Assembly: GCF_000702945.1 (NCBI RefSeq)
Contig: NZ_JNLE01000003.1
Coordinates: 4,387,501-4,451,500 of the forward strand
DNA from: Clostridium sp. KNHs205
GTDB taxonomy: Bacteria; Bacillota; Clostridia; Lachnospirales; Lachnospiraceae
Direction of reading: 5' to 3'
DNA length: 64,000 nucleotides
In this document: piece by piece, positions 44,921 to 53,834 of the stretch
How the letters are laid out: every line of letters begins with the position of its first letter
Numbering within the stretch: the first letter of the stretch is position 1
Notes under the pieces: generated by a model
Seen by the model: the letters and a program-made list of their open reading frames with translations, nothing else
Told to the model about the DNA's origin: nothing
Databases searched by the model: none
Translations under genes and position numbers: made by a program

Positions 44921-45047
44921 AAACTGCAGGAATTGCGCCAAGTCCAGAATAAACCACTGTCTGAGCGTACAACACGCTCCCGCTGTCACAACCAAATATA
45001 CGCGAGTTTGGTTTATTCCAGACTGCCTTAAGCAATTTCTGCAGTTT
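44921..45047. repeat. Short palindromic structured element (element C)
   Basis: A 127-bp palindrome carrying the same tip as elements A and B but in the opposite orientation: on the minus strand CCAAACTCGC (45002-45011), 35 bases, then GCTCAGACAGTGG (44954-44966). Stems are AAACTGCAG / CTGCAGTTT with AATTGC / GCAATT, and GAATAAACC / GGTTTATTC. The side-loop sequences of A and B are not conserved here, so it is a shorter variant. It abuts a possible gene remnant. Confidence 0.8.
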
Positions 45048-45260
45048 TAGTGGAATAAGGGTTCTTCTCCGAACAAAAACGGACAAAGAGCAAGCCGGGT
45101 TTTCGTACACTTCCAAAACCTAAAATTCCCCCATCTTATAAAGGAATTGTAAATAGCATTAAACATCTGATTATGTTATACTAAAAATACTTATAAGCAC
45201 TACATCGAAATTAAATCAACCAAAGTACTGCAACATTGACCGGAAAGGAATAATACTATT

Positions 45261-45638
45261 ATGTTCTTTATTATGGGTATTTCACAAGGAGAAAAAAGAC
45301 TGTCCTTTCATCAAACCATGGTTTGTAAGGTCTGCGGTAAATTCGGCAGGCTGGAGGTCTTTATGACTTATACTCACTTCACTCTGTTCTTTCTTCCGAT
45401 ATTCCGCTGGAATGTCAAATATTATGCCACTGCTGCCTGCTGTGGTTCCGTATATTTGCTGAATAAGGATTTAGGGAAGAAAATAGCCAGAGGAGAAGAG
45501 GTTACCTTAACAGATGAAGACCTGATTAACACCGTACATCAGAGTAATTATGACGGAGATTTGCGCTGCTCACGCTGTGGATATCAATGCAGTTCTGATT
45601 TTATATATTGTCCGAAATGCGGTAACAGGCTTCTATAA
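45261..45638 (+). CDS. Small zinc-ribbon protein of unknown function
   Basis: A 125-residue protein with two Cys clusters. The N-terminal part has CKVCGKFGRLEVFMTYTHFT and a later ACCGSVYLL; the C-terminus is a clear zinc ribbon, CSRCGY ... CPKCGNRLL. The middle hydrophobic patch FTLFFLPIFRWNVKYY resembles that of zinc-ribbon-25-like proteins common in Firmicutes. AAAGGAA lies upstream of ATG 45261, and an extended -10 (TGTTATACT) is near 45174-45182. It stands alone on the plus strand between palindromic elements. Function is not known. Confidence 0.75.
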   Translation: MFFIMGISQGEKRLSFHQTMVCKVCGKFGRLEVFMTYTHFTLFFLPIFRWNVKYYATAACCGSVYLLNKDLGKKIARGEEVTLTDEDLINTVHQSNYDGDLRCSRCGYQCSSDFIYCPKCGNRLL

Positions 45639-45687
45639 TGAGTGAGTACTTGCCCTAACTTATTAACTTTATATGCAAAAAATTGCC

Positions 45688-45804
45688 GCAGCACAAAATA
45701 TTCAGAGAATTAGGACTTCTTATCCCTTGGAATCGAAGCATGAGTTCTTTCTGCTTTGTACAATTCGCCGTCCCCTTGTGAAAAACCAACCCTTTCGCCA
45801 CTCA
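45688..45804. repeat. Half copy of palindromic element D
   Basis: This stretch matches the right arm of element D (about 35897-36009) closely: GCACAAAAT, CAGAGAATTAGGACTTCTTAT, CCTTGGAAT and GCCGTCCCCTTGTGAAAAA recur in order, and it ends TTCGCCACT. The left arm and tip are missing, so it can no longer form the long hairpin. It lies directly after the end of the sugar-transport operon. Bases 45805-45884 contain nothing else recognisable. Confidence 0.85.
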
Positions 45805-45884
45805 CCCAATCAAATTCTACCAGTGTAGCATTTTTTACTACTCCTACCCCTTACAGAATCCCCTTGCATCTAACTCATTTCTCT

Positions 45885-47393
45885 TTATTGCGCCTTAAGA
45901 ACTTCCATCGCCGCTGCATTTGCCGCATTTGCTTTTTCTGTCAGATCCGGTGCAAGGTCATGAGCATTCACCCCATTGTTTAATACCTCATTCTCAGCAC
46001 CTGCATATCCTTCTGCAATAAAGGTACCAAATCCCGGTATAATTGTTCCGCCATAAGGTATGGGTTCTTTGCAATTTGCAAGGAAAGCATCAAAATATGG
46101 TCCTCTTCCGTAAGCATCGTCTGCTCCGGGGAAGAAGGTTCTCACTTTATCCCAAACTGCAGTACTTAAAGTAATAGGTAGTGCATCCATGGAAAGCTTT
46201 GTGCCGTCAGCATTTGACAGTGTACTGTAGGCATCCAGCTTCGCCATCCAGCCTTCTTCGTTCCAGTTCATGAATTTTAACAACTCATAGGCTTCTCTTG
46301 GATGTTCAGTAGCAGAAGAAATTCCGCCAAAGTCAAGAGTTCCCATGGAGTGGCTGCTTGTTGTTCCTTTTGCTCTGGGTACATTGTAAGGAACATAAAC
46401 AAGACCAAGATCTAAGTATTCCTGTGTAGCAAATAAGTTATTGAAAGTCCACCATGCATCGAACTGATAAGCAACCTTACCGGAGTAAGCAGCCCACATG
46501 GTTCTGTCACCGAATGCTGCTTCTGCTTCATCTGAATCAAAAGCGGGAGCATGATATTTTCCATTGATAAGCTCAGCCTGCATATTAAGTCCGTCAGCCC
46601 AGTTTGTCATGTCAAACTTAGTACCGTCCCATCCGAACTCACCCCATACATTATCATCGGAGGCAACAGGATACCAGGTTACCATAGTTCTGTACTGGTT
46701 AAAGCCGTACATTCCCTGCTCGGGAACTGTCATCTTCTTAATGGATTCAACCATATCCTCCCAGGTCCAGTCAGTGGAAGGCATTTCTACATTTAATTTA
46801 TCAAATACTGTCTTGTTGGCAAATACTACTTCAGGGAAGAATTTAACGGGAGTTGCCCATTTCTTATCTGTTCCGTAATATCCGAATTTTCCATCATTTA
46901 TGGTTGTAAGAACATTATCTGCTTCCGGATCATTCTCCCAATACTCTGTCATATCACCTAAAAGCTGATTGTTAATAGCAAAATCACACTCACCTAAAAT
47001 CCAGAAGGCATCAGGCATCTGACCCGTAGCTACCAGATTTAACAAGGAATCATTGTAACCATCCAAAGCAAGGGTAACTACTTCTACCTTGATATTGGGA
47101 TACTTCTTCATAAACTGTTCTGCCAGGTATTTCGTCAGAACTTCATTCTCCCAGGATACATAAGTTAATGTTATTTCATCCGTTGTCATTGGCGGTAAGG
47201 ACTTTTCAGCAGCTGCAGCTTCACCATCCCCTTCTGCCGGTGTAGTTTCTGCATCATTTCCCCCATTGTTTGTACTTACTTCCACACCATTTTGTCCGCC
47301 AGTGGTATTTTTGTTACCTGAGCTGCAGGCAGCCATTGAAATAACCATAGTAAGTACAAGTAAAAGACTTAATACCTTTTTCATGTTTTGCAT
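45885..47393 (-). CDS. Extracellular sugar-binding lipoprotein of ABC importer
   Basis: Family 1 solute-binding protein. The signal peptide ends at the lipobox MAAC (Cys near 23), followed by a Ser/Gly/Asn/Glu-rich linker, so it is anchored in the membrane by lipid. Typical binding-protein segments are ITLTYVSWENEVLTKYLAEQF, NIKVEVVTLALDGYNDSLLN, and the late YELLKFMNWNEEGWMAKLDA. Length 502 is usual. GGAGG precedes the ATG. It is the last gene of the eight-gene operon and pairs with the two permeases just upstream. The ligand is probably an oligosaccharide; sequence does not say which. Confidence 0.9.
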   Translation of the reverse strand: MQNMKKVLSLLLVLTMVISMAACSSGNKNTTGGQNGVEVSTNNGGNDAETTPAEGDGEAAAAEKSLPPMTTDEITLTYVSWENEVLTKYLAEQFMKKYPNIKVEVVTLALDGYNDSLLNLVATGQMPDAFWILGECDFAINNQLLGDMTEYWENDPEADNVLTTINDGKFGYYGTDKKWATPVKFFPEVVFANKTVFDKLNVEMPSTDWTWEDMVESIKKMTVPEQGMYGFNQYRTMVTWYPVASDDNVWGEFGWDGTKFDMTNWADGLNMQAELINGKYHAPAFDSDEAEAAFGDRTMWAAYSGKVAYQFDAWWTFNNLFATQEYLDLGLVYVPYNVPRAKGTTSSHSMGTLDFGGISSATEHPREAYELLKFMNWNEEGWMAKLDAYSTLSNADGTKLSMDALPITLSTAVWDKVRTFFPGADDAYGRGPYFDAFLANCKEPIPYGGTIIPGFGTFIAEGYAGAENEVLNNGVNAHDLAPDLTEKANAANAAAMEVLKAQ

Positions 47394-47449
47394 TTAAAAC
47401 ATCCTCCTTTTTTGTTTATCCATTTATTAGAATAGAAGCTTTCGCTTCA

Positions 47450-48442
47450 TTATTCTCCTGTGATTCCTGTACGGTCGATACTCTCTACAAAATACTTTTG
47501 CAGGAAGACATACATCAGTAACAGCGGCAGAATACTTAACATGGTGCCTGCCATTTTTATGGATTCGTTGATATTCCCCAATTGCTGCTGACTACCCTGA
47601 TTATATTGTTCATAGATACTCTCAAAGTTCTTTAACTCTACTACAAGGGAGGTCCAGGCATTGGCACTGCTGGTTCCCTTTCCGGATATAAACAGCGTTG
47701 TTAAATAAGATTCATTCCAGTACCATACAATGGAAAATAAAAATACTACAAGTATAGCCGGTGCTGCCGACGGCAGGGAGATTCTGAAAAAGGACCTGAA
47801 ATAACCAGCACCGTCGATATGGGCAGCTTCAATTAATGCCTGGGGCACTTGTTTAAAAAACTGATAAAAAATCAGAATAAAAATCTGTGCTTTAATTCCC
47901 TGCCCAAGTAAGGCCGGAAGATTAAAGGCATGGAGCGTTCCAATCAGTTTAAGATTGGTAAACAGTACATAGGTAGGCATCATGGTAACCTGTGCCGGCA
48001 ATATAAAGGAAAATATCAGGATTGCCAGCATGATTTTCTTACCCCTGAATTCAAACCTTGCAAAACCATAGCCTATCACCGCACAGGTGGCAACCTGCAG
48101 CAGTGTGGGCAGTCCGGCAAGGATTATACTGTCCTTTAGTGAATTCCAGAAATTCATAACCTTAAAGGCATTCTTATAATTTCCCAAATAAAATTGTGAA
48201 GGAATCCATTTGATAGAAGCATCCAGCAAATCATCCAGGGACATAAGGCTGGTGCTGATCATATATAGCAAAGGATAAAGATATACAAAACCAATACCGA
48301 TTAACAGGATATATTTAATCAGCATAGGCAGGAAGCCCTGTCTGTCCTTGGAACCCATCATATATTTTTTCAGCTTATCCTTATTAAGTTTGGGAGCCAC
48401 AAAGTTGACTTTATCGTTTAGTTTCAGCTTATTCGTTTTCAA
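47450..48442 (-). CDS. Carbohydrate ABC transporter permease (MalG/AraQ type)
   Basis: Inner-membrane permease with six helices. The EAA loop that docks the ATPase reads EAAHIDGAGYFRSFFRISLP. An unusually basic cytoplasmic start (MKTNKLKLNDKVNFVAPKLNKDK in part) precedes the first helix. The start codon is TTG at 48442: GGAGG sits seven bases upstream, and it overlaps the preceding permease stop by four bases (TTGA). It forms a heterodimer with that permease and takes substrate from the lipoprotein encoded next. Confidence 0.9.
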   Translation of the reverse strand: MKTNKLKLNDKVNFVAPKLNKDKLKKYMMGSKDRQGFLPMLIKYILLIGIGFVYLYPLLYMISTSLMSLDDLLDASIKWIPSQFYLGNYKNAFKVMNFWNSLKDSIILAGLPTLLQVATCAVIGYGFARFEFRGKKIMLAILIFSFILPAQVTMMPTYVLFTNLKLIGTLHAFNLPALLGQGIKAQIFILIFYQFFKQVPQALIEAAHIDGAGYFRSFFRISLPSAAPAILVVFLFSIVWYWNESYLTTLFISGKGTSSANAWTSLVVELKNFESIYEQYNQGSQQQLGNINESIKMAGTMLSILPLLLMYVFLQKYFVESIDRTGITGE

Positions 48443-49422
48443 TTGCTTCCCTCCCTTTTTAAGCCTTTTCTGCGTCTTGCCTGCCTGTTCCTTAACTGAC
48501 GCCTTTCCTTCTCAAGCTTCTGAAGCCGTTTCTTTTCTTTTTTCACTTCTGTTATGTAATTATCTTTTTTATTCCTTAATAGTAATGCAATGAAAATTAC
48601 CAGAAGGCATACTACCAGGGAATATACCCAGGCTTTAGCGGAAGCAAAGCCATAACCTCTGTTTATTGCGAACATATCATTGTAGATTGAGGTTATGATT
48701 ACATTCTGTTCGTTATTGGACAGAAAGATTACGGTATAAACTGCATTGAGAAGGATCATCGGTTTGATTGTGGGCAGGGTTATCTTCCAGAAGCATTCCC
48801 AGCCGGAACCACCGTCTATCTTAGCCGCTTCATAAAGTGTACTGTCAATCTTTTGAATGGCCGCCAGGAATATGAGTATCTGCACCCCGGAGTACCAAAG
48901 CACCATAATCATGTTGTTAAACAGCCCTGCTATGGGTTCTACCAGAAAATTCGGCAGCAGGTCGCCCAATATGGAGGTAATGGCAGTTACATTCATGGCC
49001 GGGATGCTGGCAGCTCCCTGATCGGCCAGCTGGGCCATAACCGGTCCGCTCACTACGATAACCGGCAGGAAATAGATTGTTCGAAAGAGTCCCTTACCTT
49101 TCATCTTTCCATTTAACAGCATTGCTATAATCAAGGAGAACACCACGATAACCGGTACGGATAACAGGGTATCCAGCAGATAACCGGTAAGGTCCTCCAG
49201 GAATAAAGGATCTAATCGAAAGATATCCGTATAATTCTGAAACTTGATAAATTGAAAGACTCTGCCCTTTGGTGTAATTTTGACATTCTGCAAACTGTAG
49301 TAAAAGGACTGTATCAAAGGAACAATCAGAAAGACCAATGCTCCTAACATCCAGGGTGCTACAAATACATACCCCATCAGGGATTCTCTTCTTTTTAACT
49401 TACTTTTTCTGTTCTTCTTCAT
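48439..49422 (-). CDS. Carbohydrate ABC transporter permease (MalF/LacF type)
   Basis: Six-helix permease; first helix VAPWMLGALVFLIVPLIQSFYYSL is characteristic of the LacF/UgpA side of sugar importers. The EAA loop reads EAAKIDGGSGWECFWKITLP. The C-terminus carries a long, very basic tail (KKEKKRLQKLEKERRQLRNR in part), which is unusual. Its ATG overlaps the stop of the DUF5696-like gene by one base (TAATG), so translation is coupled. It partners the next permease. Confidence 0.9.
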   Translation of the reverse strand: MKKNRKSKLKRRESLMGYVFVAPWMLGALVFLIVPLIQSFYYSLQNVKITPKGRVFQFIKFQNYTDIFRLDPLFLEDLTGYLLDTLLSVPVIVVFSLIIAMLLNGKMKGKGLFRTIYFLPVIVVSGPVMAQLADQGAASIPAMNVTAITSILGDLLPNFLVEPIAGLFNNMIMVLWYSGVQILIFLAAIQKIDSTLYEAAKIDGGSGWECFWKITLPTIKPMILLNAVYTVIFLSNNEQNVIITSIYNDMFAINRGYGFASAKAWVYSLVVCLLVIFIALLLRNKKDNYITEVKKEKKRLQKLEKERRQLRNRQARRRKGLKREGSN

Positions 49423-51755
49423 TACGGCTCACCTACCTTAAAGGACATGGGCTCTATCTCATAGCCATCTGCCTGGATTGCAGCGGTTGTACTATAATTT
49501 ACATATACCTTTATGTCGTTGTCATAGGTAACAACTGTCAGGCCATTTGCATACTGTTTGTGGTCCGTTATCATAGCTCCCTCTGTTTTATCATGGACCT
49601 CTTTCAGCTCTTTGTAATAGGAAAGGATGTATTCCTTGTATACACTATACTTGGAGCTGTATAAGTCGGAGGAATTGGTATACTGTAAACCTGCAGGATC
49701 TTCATAGGTTATGTAGAAGGAGGGGTTGATTCCCATCTCTGCAAGCTTTAAGAAAAATTCCTGCTTATTTGCCTCGAAGTTAATGTATTCCGAATACATA
49801 GGCAGCACTCCCTTAAATACAATGGATAGAAAAGGAACCTCTTCATCCGTAAAGATATAATTAGAGGAGGCTGCCGGCATCTCATTGATACCGTCAGAAT
49901 ATTTCCACAGGAACTCGAAAGGTTTTTCCAGTACCAGACTAAAGTCCGTATCCAGCTCCTTTACTGCAGCCTCATAGCTGCCAGCAGTATTCACTCTGGA
50001 ATATACCGTTCCTTTATTTGAATAAGTAAACAGGATGTTACTGATACCGCTTAACATAAGATTCTTAATCTCACTCTTCTTATAGGAAGCAGCGGAGGTT
50101 CTAAGAGTCTCTGCTGTTCGTGAAGGTGTTAAATAACGAAAACTGCTAAATACATCCTTATAGGAATTTTCCTGATAAACCCTCTTGGTAATCTGTTTCA
50201 TAATATTAAAGTTGGCATTTCGCAGGGCTGGATTAATCCTGAGTGCATCCTGTGCAAGATAGATATCAATTCCCTGCTCTTTGGACTCCCTGATAAGCTT
50301 CGTCAGTGCTTTCGTACCACCGATATCTCCGTCTGCTTTATAGGAAGTAACCGGTACTGCATTGATTCCGCCTTTCTGCCAGCCTTTATAGACAGTAAAG
50401 ATATCGGTAACCCCCTCTGCTCTTAAATCCTGATACATGGAACGGATATTATCAACGGTTGTCATGGTGACATTTCGTTTGAAGATCAGCCAGTTCTCTT
50501 TGTCAATTCCTAAAAAATCCAGCCTTATCTTAAAATCATCCTCTTTTTTAACAAGCTCACCGGCATTCAGCAGATATTCTCTGTAGCTTAATGCCAGACC
50601 GGTATAATCAGCTTTCTCACCGGATACAAAACGGTAATGGATACGGATGTCAAATTCATTACGTTTTGCCTGTCTTGTAACCACAGAGCCTTCTTTGTTA
50701 CCCGTAGGCTGTGTGTAGATCTGCCTCAGCACGAATTTAGAACAGATCCAGTTATAATCTGTGTAAGCTCCATTGGGATAAGCTTCTATCTTGGCACTGT
50801 AGTCACCGCTTTCGATAATTCCCAGATACCCCATTCCAGAATCCGTATGTACCATACCAAACACCGGAGCCATAATCTTTTCAGCTTCATTTACACTTTG
50901 ATATTCACCCCAAAGCAGGGATAAGGTATAGGCTTCATCAAGACCTGCATTCATTCCATAAACATACTGGGAGAAGTTGGAGGAGAATCTTCCTTCATTA
51001 TCCTCCAGATAGATTAAAGCTCCGTTTCCGTCAGGGATGAACATATATCCCTTTCGTTCCCCTAAATAGGTATTGCCTAAGAAAGGGTACACATAGATTT
51101 CACCGATTTTATACTCCTCAGAGGTTTCTTCAATGGAATCAGAGGGAATTTCCGCCGTATAACCATCCTCTGTAAGAGTTACTTCCAGCTGGAACTTAAT
51201 ACCGTACTCTTTTAAGGATACTTTAGCAAGAAAACCGTCCTCCTTGAGAGTGACCTCCTTCTCGGCCTTTCGTATATCCACGGTAGTAGGAACAATATTT
51301 ATTCCTTTTAACACCTGAAGTACTACACCGGATTTCATAAAAGACTGCCAGGCAGCATTACTTTTACCGTCATCCTCTTCCACAATGGATTCCATAACTG
51401 CACCGGTTTTTTTGTCACGGATAATAATAGACAGAGCTTCTTCTTTAAAATACATCTGATAATTATTATTTTCTGCTATCAGCTGATGTCCCTTCAAGGT
51501 ATTACCGGGATTGTTCACAATCACCTCATCTGTTACCTGTCCTGAGGCGGAGTAATCCGATTTGACCTTGCTGTTATCAGAAAGTTTTAGTGTCTCACTG
51601 GCAGTATAGGAGGTACTTTGCAAAACACTGTCAGAACTACCGGATACTGCTTTTATCTGCTTTGAAAGCAATGCACTGACAGAGCAGACTGCAAGCAATG
51701 CACAAGCAGCTATAACAACCGCCTGCTTTTTGTTCTTTCTTATCTTTTTATTCAA
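49422..51755 (-). CDS. DUF5696-like secreted or membrane-anchored protein
   Basis: A 777-residue protein with an N-terminal signal anchor (VVIAACALLAVCSVSALLS). After a Ser/Thr-rich linker comes a beta-rich region (about 60-380), then an apparent TIM-barrel half (about 400-700) with IRSMYQDLRAEGVTDIFTVY, LIRESKEQGIDIYLAQDAL and ISNILFTYSNKGT, resembling the DUF5696 family as I remember it. Such barrels suggest a glycosidase or polysaccharide-binding role, but I cannot name catalytic residues. It overlaps the upstream NHL/YIP1 gene by 8 bp and the next permease by 1 bp. The locked-in position between two importer sets implies a shared function in glycan uptake. Confidence 0.7.
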   Translation of the reverse strand: MNKKIRKNKKQAVVIAACALLAVCSVSALLSKQIKAVSGSSDSVLQSTSYTASETLKLSDNSKVKSDYSASGQVTDEVIVNNPGNTLKGHQLIAENNNYQMYFKEEALSIIIRDKKTGAVMESIVEEDDGKSNAAWQSFMKSGVVLQVLKGINIVPTTVDIRKAEKEVTLKEDGFLAKVSLKEYGIKFQLEVTLTEDGYTAEIPSDSIEETSEEYKIGEIYVYPFLGNTYLGERKGYMFIPDGNGALIYLEDNEGRFSSNFSQYVYGMNAGLDEAYTLSLLWGEYQSVNEAEKIMAPVFGMVHTDSGMGYLGIIESGDYSAKIEAYPNGAYTDYNWICSKFVLRQIYTQPTGNKEGSVVTRQAKRNEFDIRIHYRFVSGEKADYTGLALSYREYLLNAGELVKKEDDFKIRLDFLGIDKENWLIFKRNVTMTTVDNIRSMYQDLRAEGVTDIFTVYKGWQKGGINAVPVTSYKADGDIGGTKALTKLIRESKEQGIDIYLAQDALRINPALRNANFNIMKQITKRVYQENSYKDVFSSFRYLTPSRTAETLRTSAASYKKSEIKNLMLSGISNILFTYSNKGTVYSRVNTAGSYEAAVKELDTDFSLVLEKPFEFLWKYSDGINEMPAASSNYIFTDEEVPFLSIVFKGVLPMYSEYINFEANKQEFFLKLAEMGINPSFYITYEDPAGLQYTNSSDLYSSKYSVYKEYILSYYKELKEVHDKTEGAMITDHKQYANGLTVVTYDNDIKVYVNYSTTAAIQADGYEIEPMSFKVGEP

Positions 51756-53805
51756 GCCGATACACCACCTCTCCGTAAATTGCCTGCGCGAAATCTTTTA
51801 CCTGAGACACTAATACATACAGGATAAATAACAATAACGCTGCAATCAGTGCACAGAAAAAGGTAAGAAGAATAACCTTAACGGTTTCTTTTACTGTGTA
51901 ATTATTAATTTCCTTTACCGCTAAGAACAGCAGTATAATCACCCAGGTATACATACAGAAGTTAGAAAACCTCACCAGGAATACCTCATTATAAGTAATG
52001 ATATTACTTATAATTACAACCAGAGGTTTTATTATCATGTAAGGTCCGAGTGCATATACAAATGCCGTATATAACTGTTTAAAGGTACCTTCGCCGTCAT
52101 TTATGGTACTGATCAGATAGGTACAGGCTGTCATAAGAAGAAAAATTCCAAGCAGATACAGCACATCAGTAAAGATATCATATCTGCCGTCCATCACCGT
52201 TTTCAGTATAAAGCCGGTAGCATACTTGTTCACCAGATACACTACCATAAACACTGCCAGCAGGATATTCGCACTGGCATATGAAGCTTTCGCTTCTCTT
52301 CTCACACCATAACAGCCGTCTATTGGATGTTTCATAAAATACCTTGTATAATTCAATCTGCCTATGAGGGGTTTATGAAATAGCTTATCCTTAAGGGCTA
52401 GTGCAGAGGAAAAGGTCTTCCGTTTCTTTTGCAGGTACTTAACTCCCTTCCTCAGGAAAAAGAGTCCAAGCAGTATTCCAACACCGGGAATCAGATTCTT
52501 ATTCAGCCATACATTTCTAACTTCCCAAAATGCATCGGAATATCCCTGAAAGTCCTTTGCCATTCTAAAATATTTCAAAGCCAGAGTATAATTTTCTTCC
52601 TGCAGATAAGCCTGACCCATTGCCATGTTTGCATAATCGAACAGGCTGTTCATATCCAGGATACGGTTTAATGGCTCCTTGCTTTTGGTATATTCACCAT
52701 TCTGATACAGATATAGTGCTTCATGAACAAGGTCAGTAAATTCCGTGGTCTCAAATACCTGAATCTCGTTTTTCTCCTGGTCCAGTACATAGAGACGATT
52801 ATTTTTGTCTACTCCGATAGCTGCGGCTTTTTGGAATAGTCCGATTCTAAGGCGTCCCGAATCCTTTCCCCCGAATATAAACAGGGTACTGCCGTTCTTG
52901 TTATATTCGTACACATAACCGTCTTCTGACAGCATATAGATATTTTCGTAATTTCCCACTGTTACTGCTGTAGGCAATAGATCATAGCTATCCGGTTCCA
53001 GCAGATTCTTACCGGCTACATTCAGTTTCTTTAAAGAATACGTACCGACTCCCTGGGTAGTGGTATATACCATACCCTTCTTATCAATCATCAGATTGTT
53101 AGGAGTAGGAGGCAGATTCTTCGGCAGCTTTGCTAACTGTTCATCGGTAAGTACGATTCTTCTGAAAATGTCCAGTAAACTGGTGGAAGTCATATTGGTA
53201 CCAAAGTACCCTAAGAAGGTTCCCCCTTCTGTGGGGCTTATCTGCACAATACCGTTGGTATTACCTTCGCAGATGATATACATGATACCCTTGGAATCCA
53301 CTGCAATTTTCTGTGGTTTGAAGGCCATCTCCTCACCATAGAGAGGATGTTCCGGTTTCGTATACTCTTTGATAACCTCATCAGCATTGTTAAAAATAAC
53401 AACTTTTCCCGCTTCCTTGTCAGCTACATACAACGTCTTGTCAGCTGTAACAAAGATACCCGTAGGAGTTTTCAAGGTACCTTCTCCGTATACCCGAAGG
53501 AAATTACCCTCCATGTCGGATACCAGCACTCTTTTGCCTTCCGTATCGGCTATGTATATCTCATCCCCCAGGATTTTCATATCCATTGCCCCTTTAAAGG
53601 ACAGGTCTCCGACTTTTGTGATGGATGAAAGGGGCACATAGGCAGTCTGGGTTTCCACGATTCTGCCGTAGCCATCCTGGGTAAAGGTCTTATAAGGTGT
53701 TTCTGCAAACACCGTTATCCCAGGCAGCCACATGCATATAATCAGGCACAGGGAAAGAAGTACTAATTTTTGTTTCAGGCCTCTTCGCAGCAATTTATTA
53801 CACAT
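51748..53805 (-). CDS. NHL-repeat / YIP1-domain membrane protein
   Basis: A 685-residue protein with a cleavable-looking signal peptide (ending VFA-E near residue 34). It contains an extracellular propeller-like region of NHL-type repeats, about 55-350 (GDEIYIADTEGKRVLVSDMEG, TLYVADKEAGKVVIFNNADE, NRLYVLDQEKNEIQVFE in part). A short TPR-like segment follows (YANMAMGQAYLQEENYTLALKYF). The C-terminal ~190 residues have several membrane helices resembling the YIP1 family. The role is unknown; the combination suggests a sensor or scaffold beside the importers. It overlaps the DUF5696-like gene by 8 bp. Confidence 0.72.
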   Translation of the reverse strand: MCNKLLRRGLKQKLVLLSLCLIICMWLPGITVFAETPYKTFTQDGYGRIVETQTAYVPLSSITKVGDLSFKGAMDMKILGDEIYIADTEGKRVLVSDMEGNFLRVYGEGTLKTPTGIFVTADKTLYVADKEAGKVVIFNNADEVIKEYTKPEHPLYGEEMAFKPQKIAVDSKGIMYIICEGNTNGIVQISPTEGGTFLGYFGTNMTSTSLLDIFRRIVLTDEQLAKLPKNLPPTPNNLMIDKKGMVYTTTQGVGTYSLKKLNVAGKNLLEPDSYDLLPTAVTVGNYENIYMLSEDGYVYEYNKNGSTLFIFGGKDSGRLRIGLFQKAAAIGVDKNNRLYVLDQEKNEIQVFETTEFTDLVHEALYLYQNGEYTKSKEPLNRILDMNSLFDYANMAMGQAYLQEENYTLALKYFRMAKDFQGYSDAFWEVRNVWLNKNLIPGVGILLGLFFLRKGVKYLQKKRKTFSSALALKDKLFHKPLIGRLNYTRYFMKHPIDGCYGVRREAKASYASANILLAVFMVVYLVNKYATGFILKTVMDGRYDIFTDVLYLLGIFLLMTACTYLISTINDGEGTFKQLYTAFVYALGPYMIIKPLVVIISNIITYNEVFLVRFSNFCMYTWVIILLFLAVKEINNYTVKETVKVILLTFFCALIAALLLFILYVLVSQVKDFAQAIYGEVVYRLE

Positions 53806-53834
53806 AATACAATCTCCTCCACTTCTTATCCTCT

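Noticed and set aside
44919..45116. 65-codon minus-strand open frame starting MEVYENPAC
   Set aside because: It crosses element C from outside to inside; no ribosome site is seen and the second half is the palindrome read in one frame.
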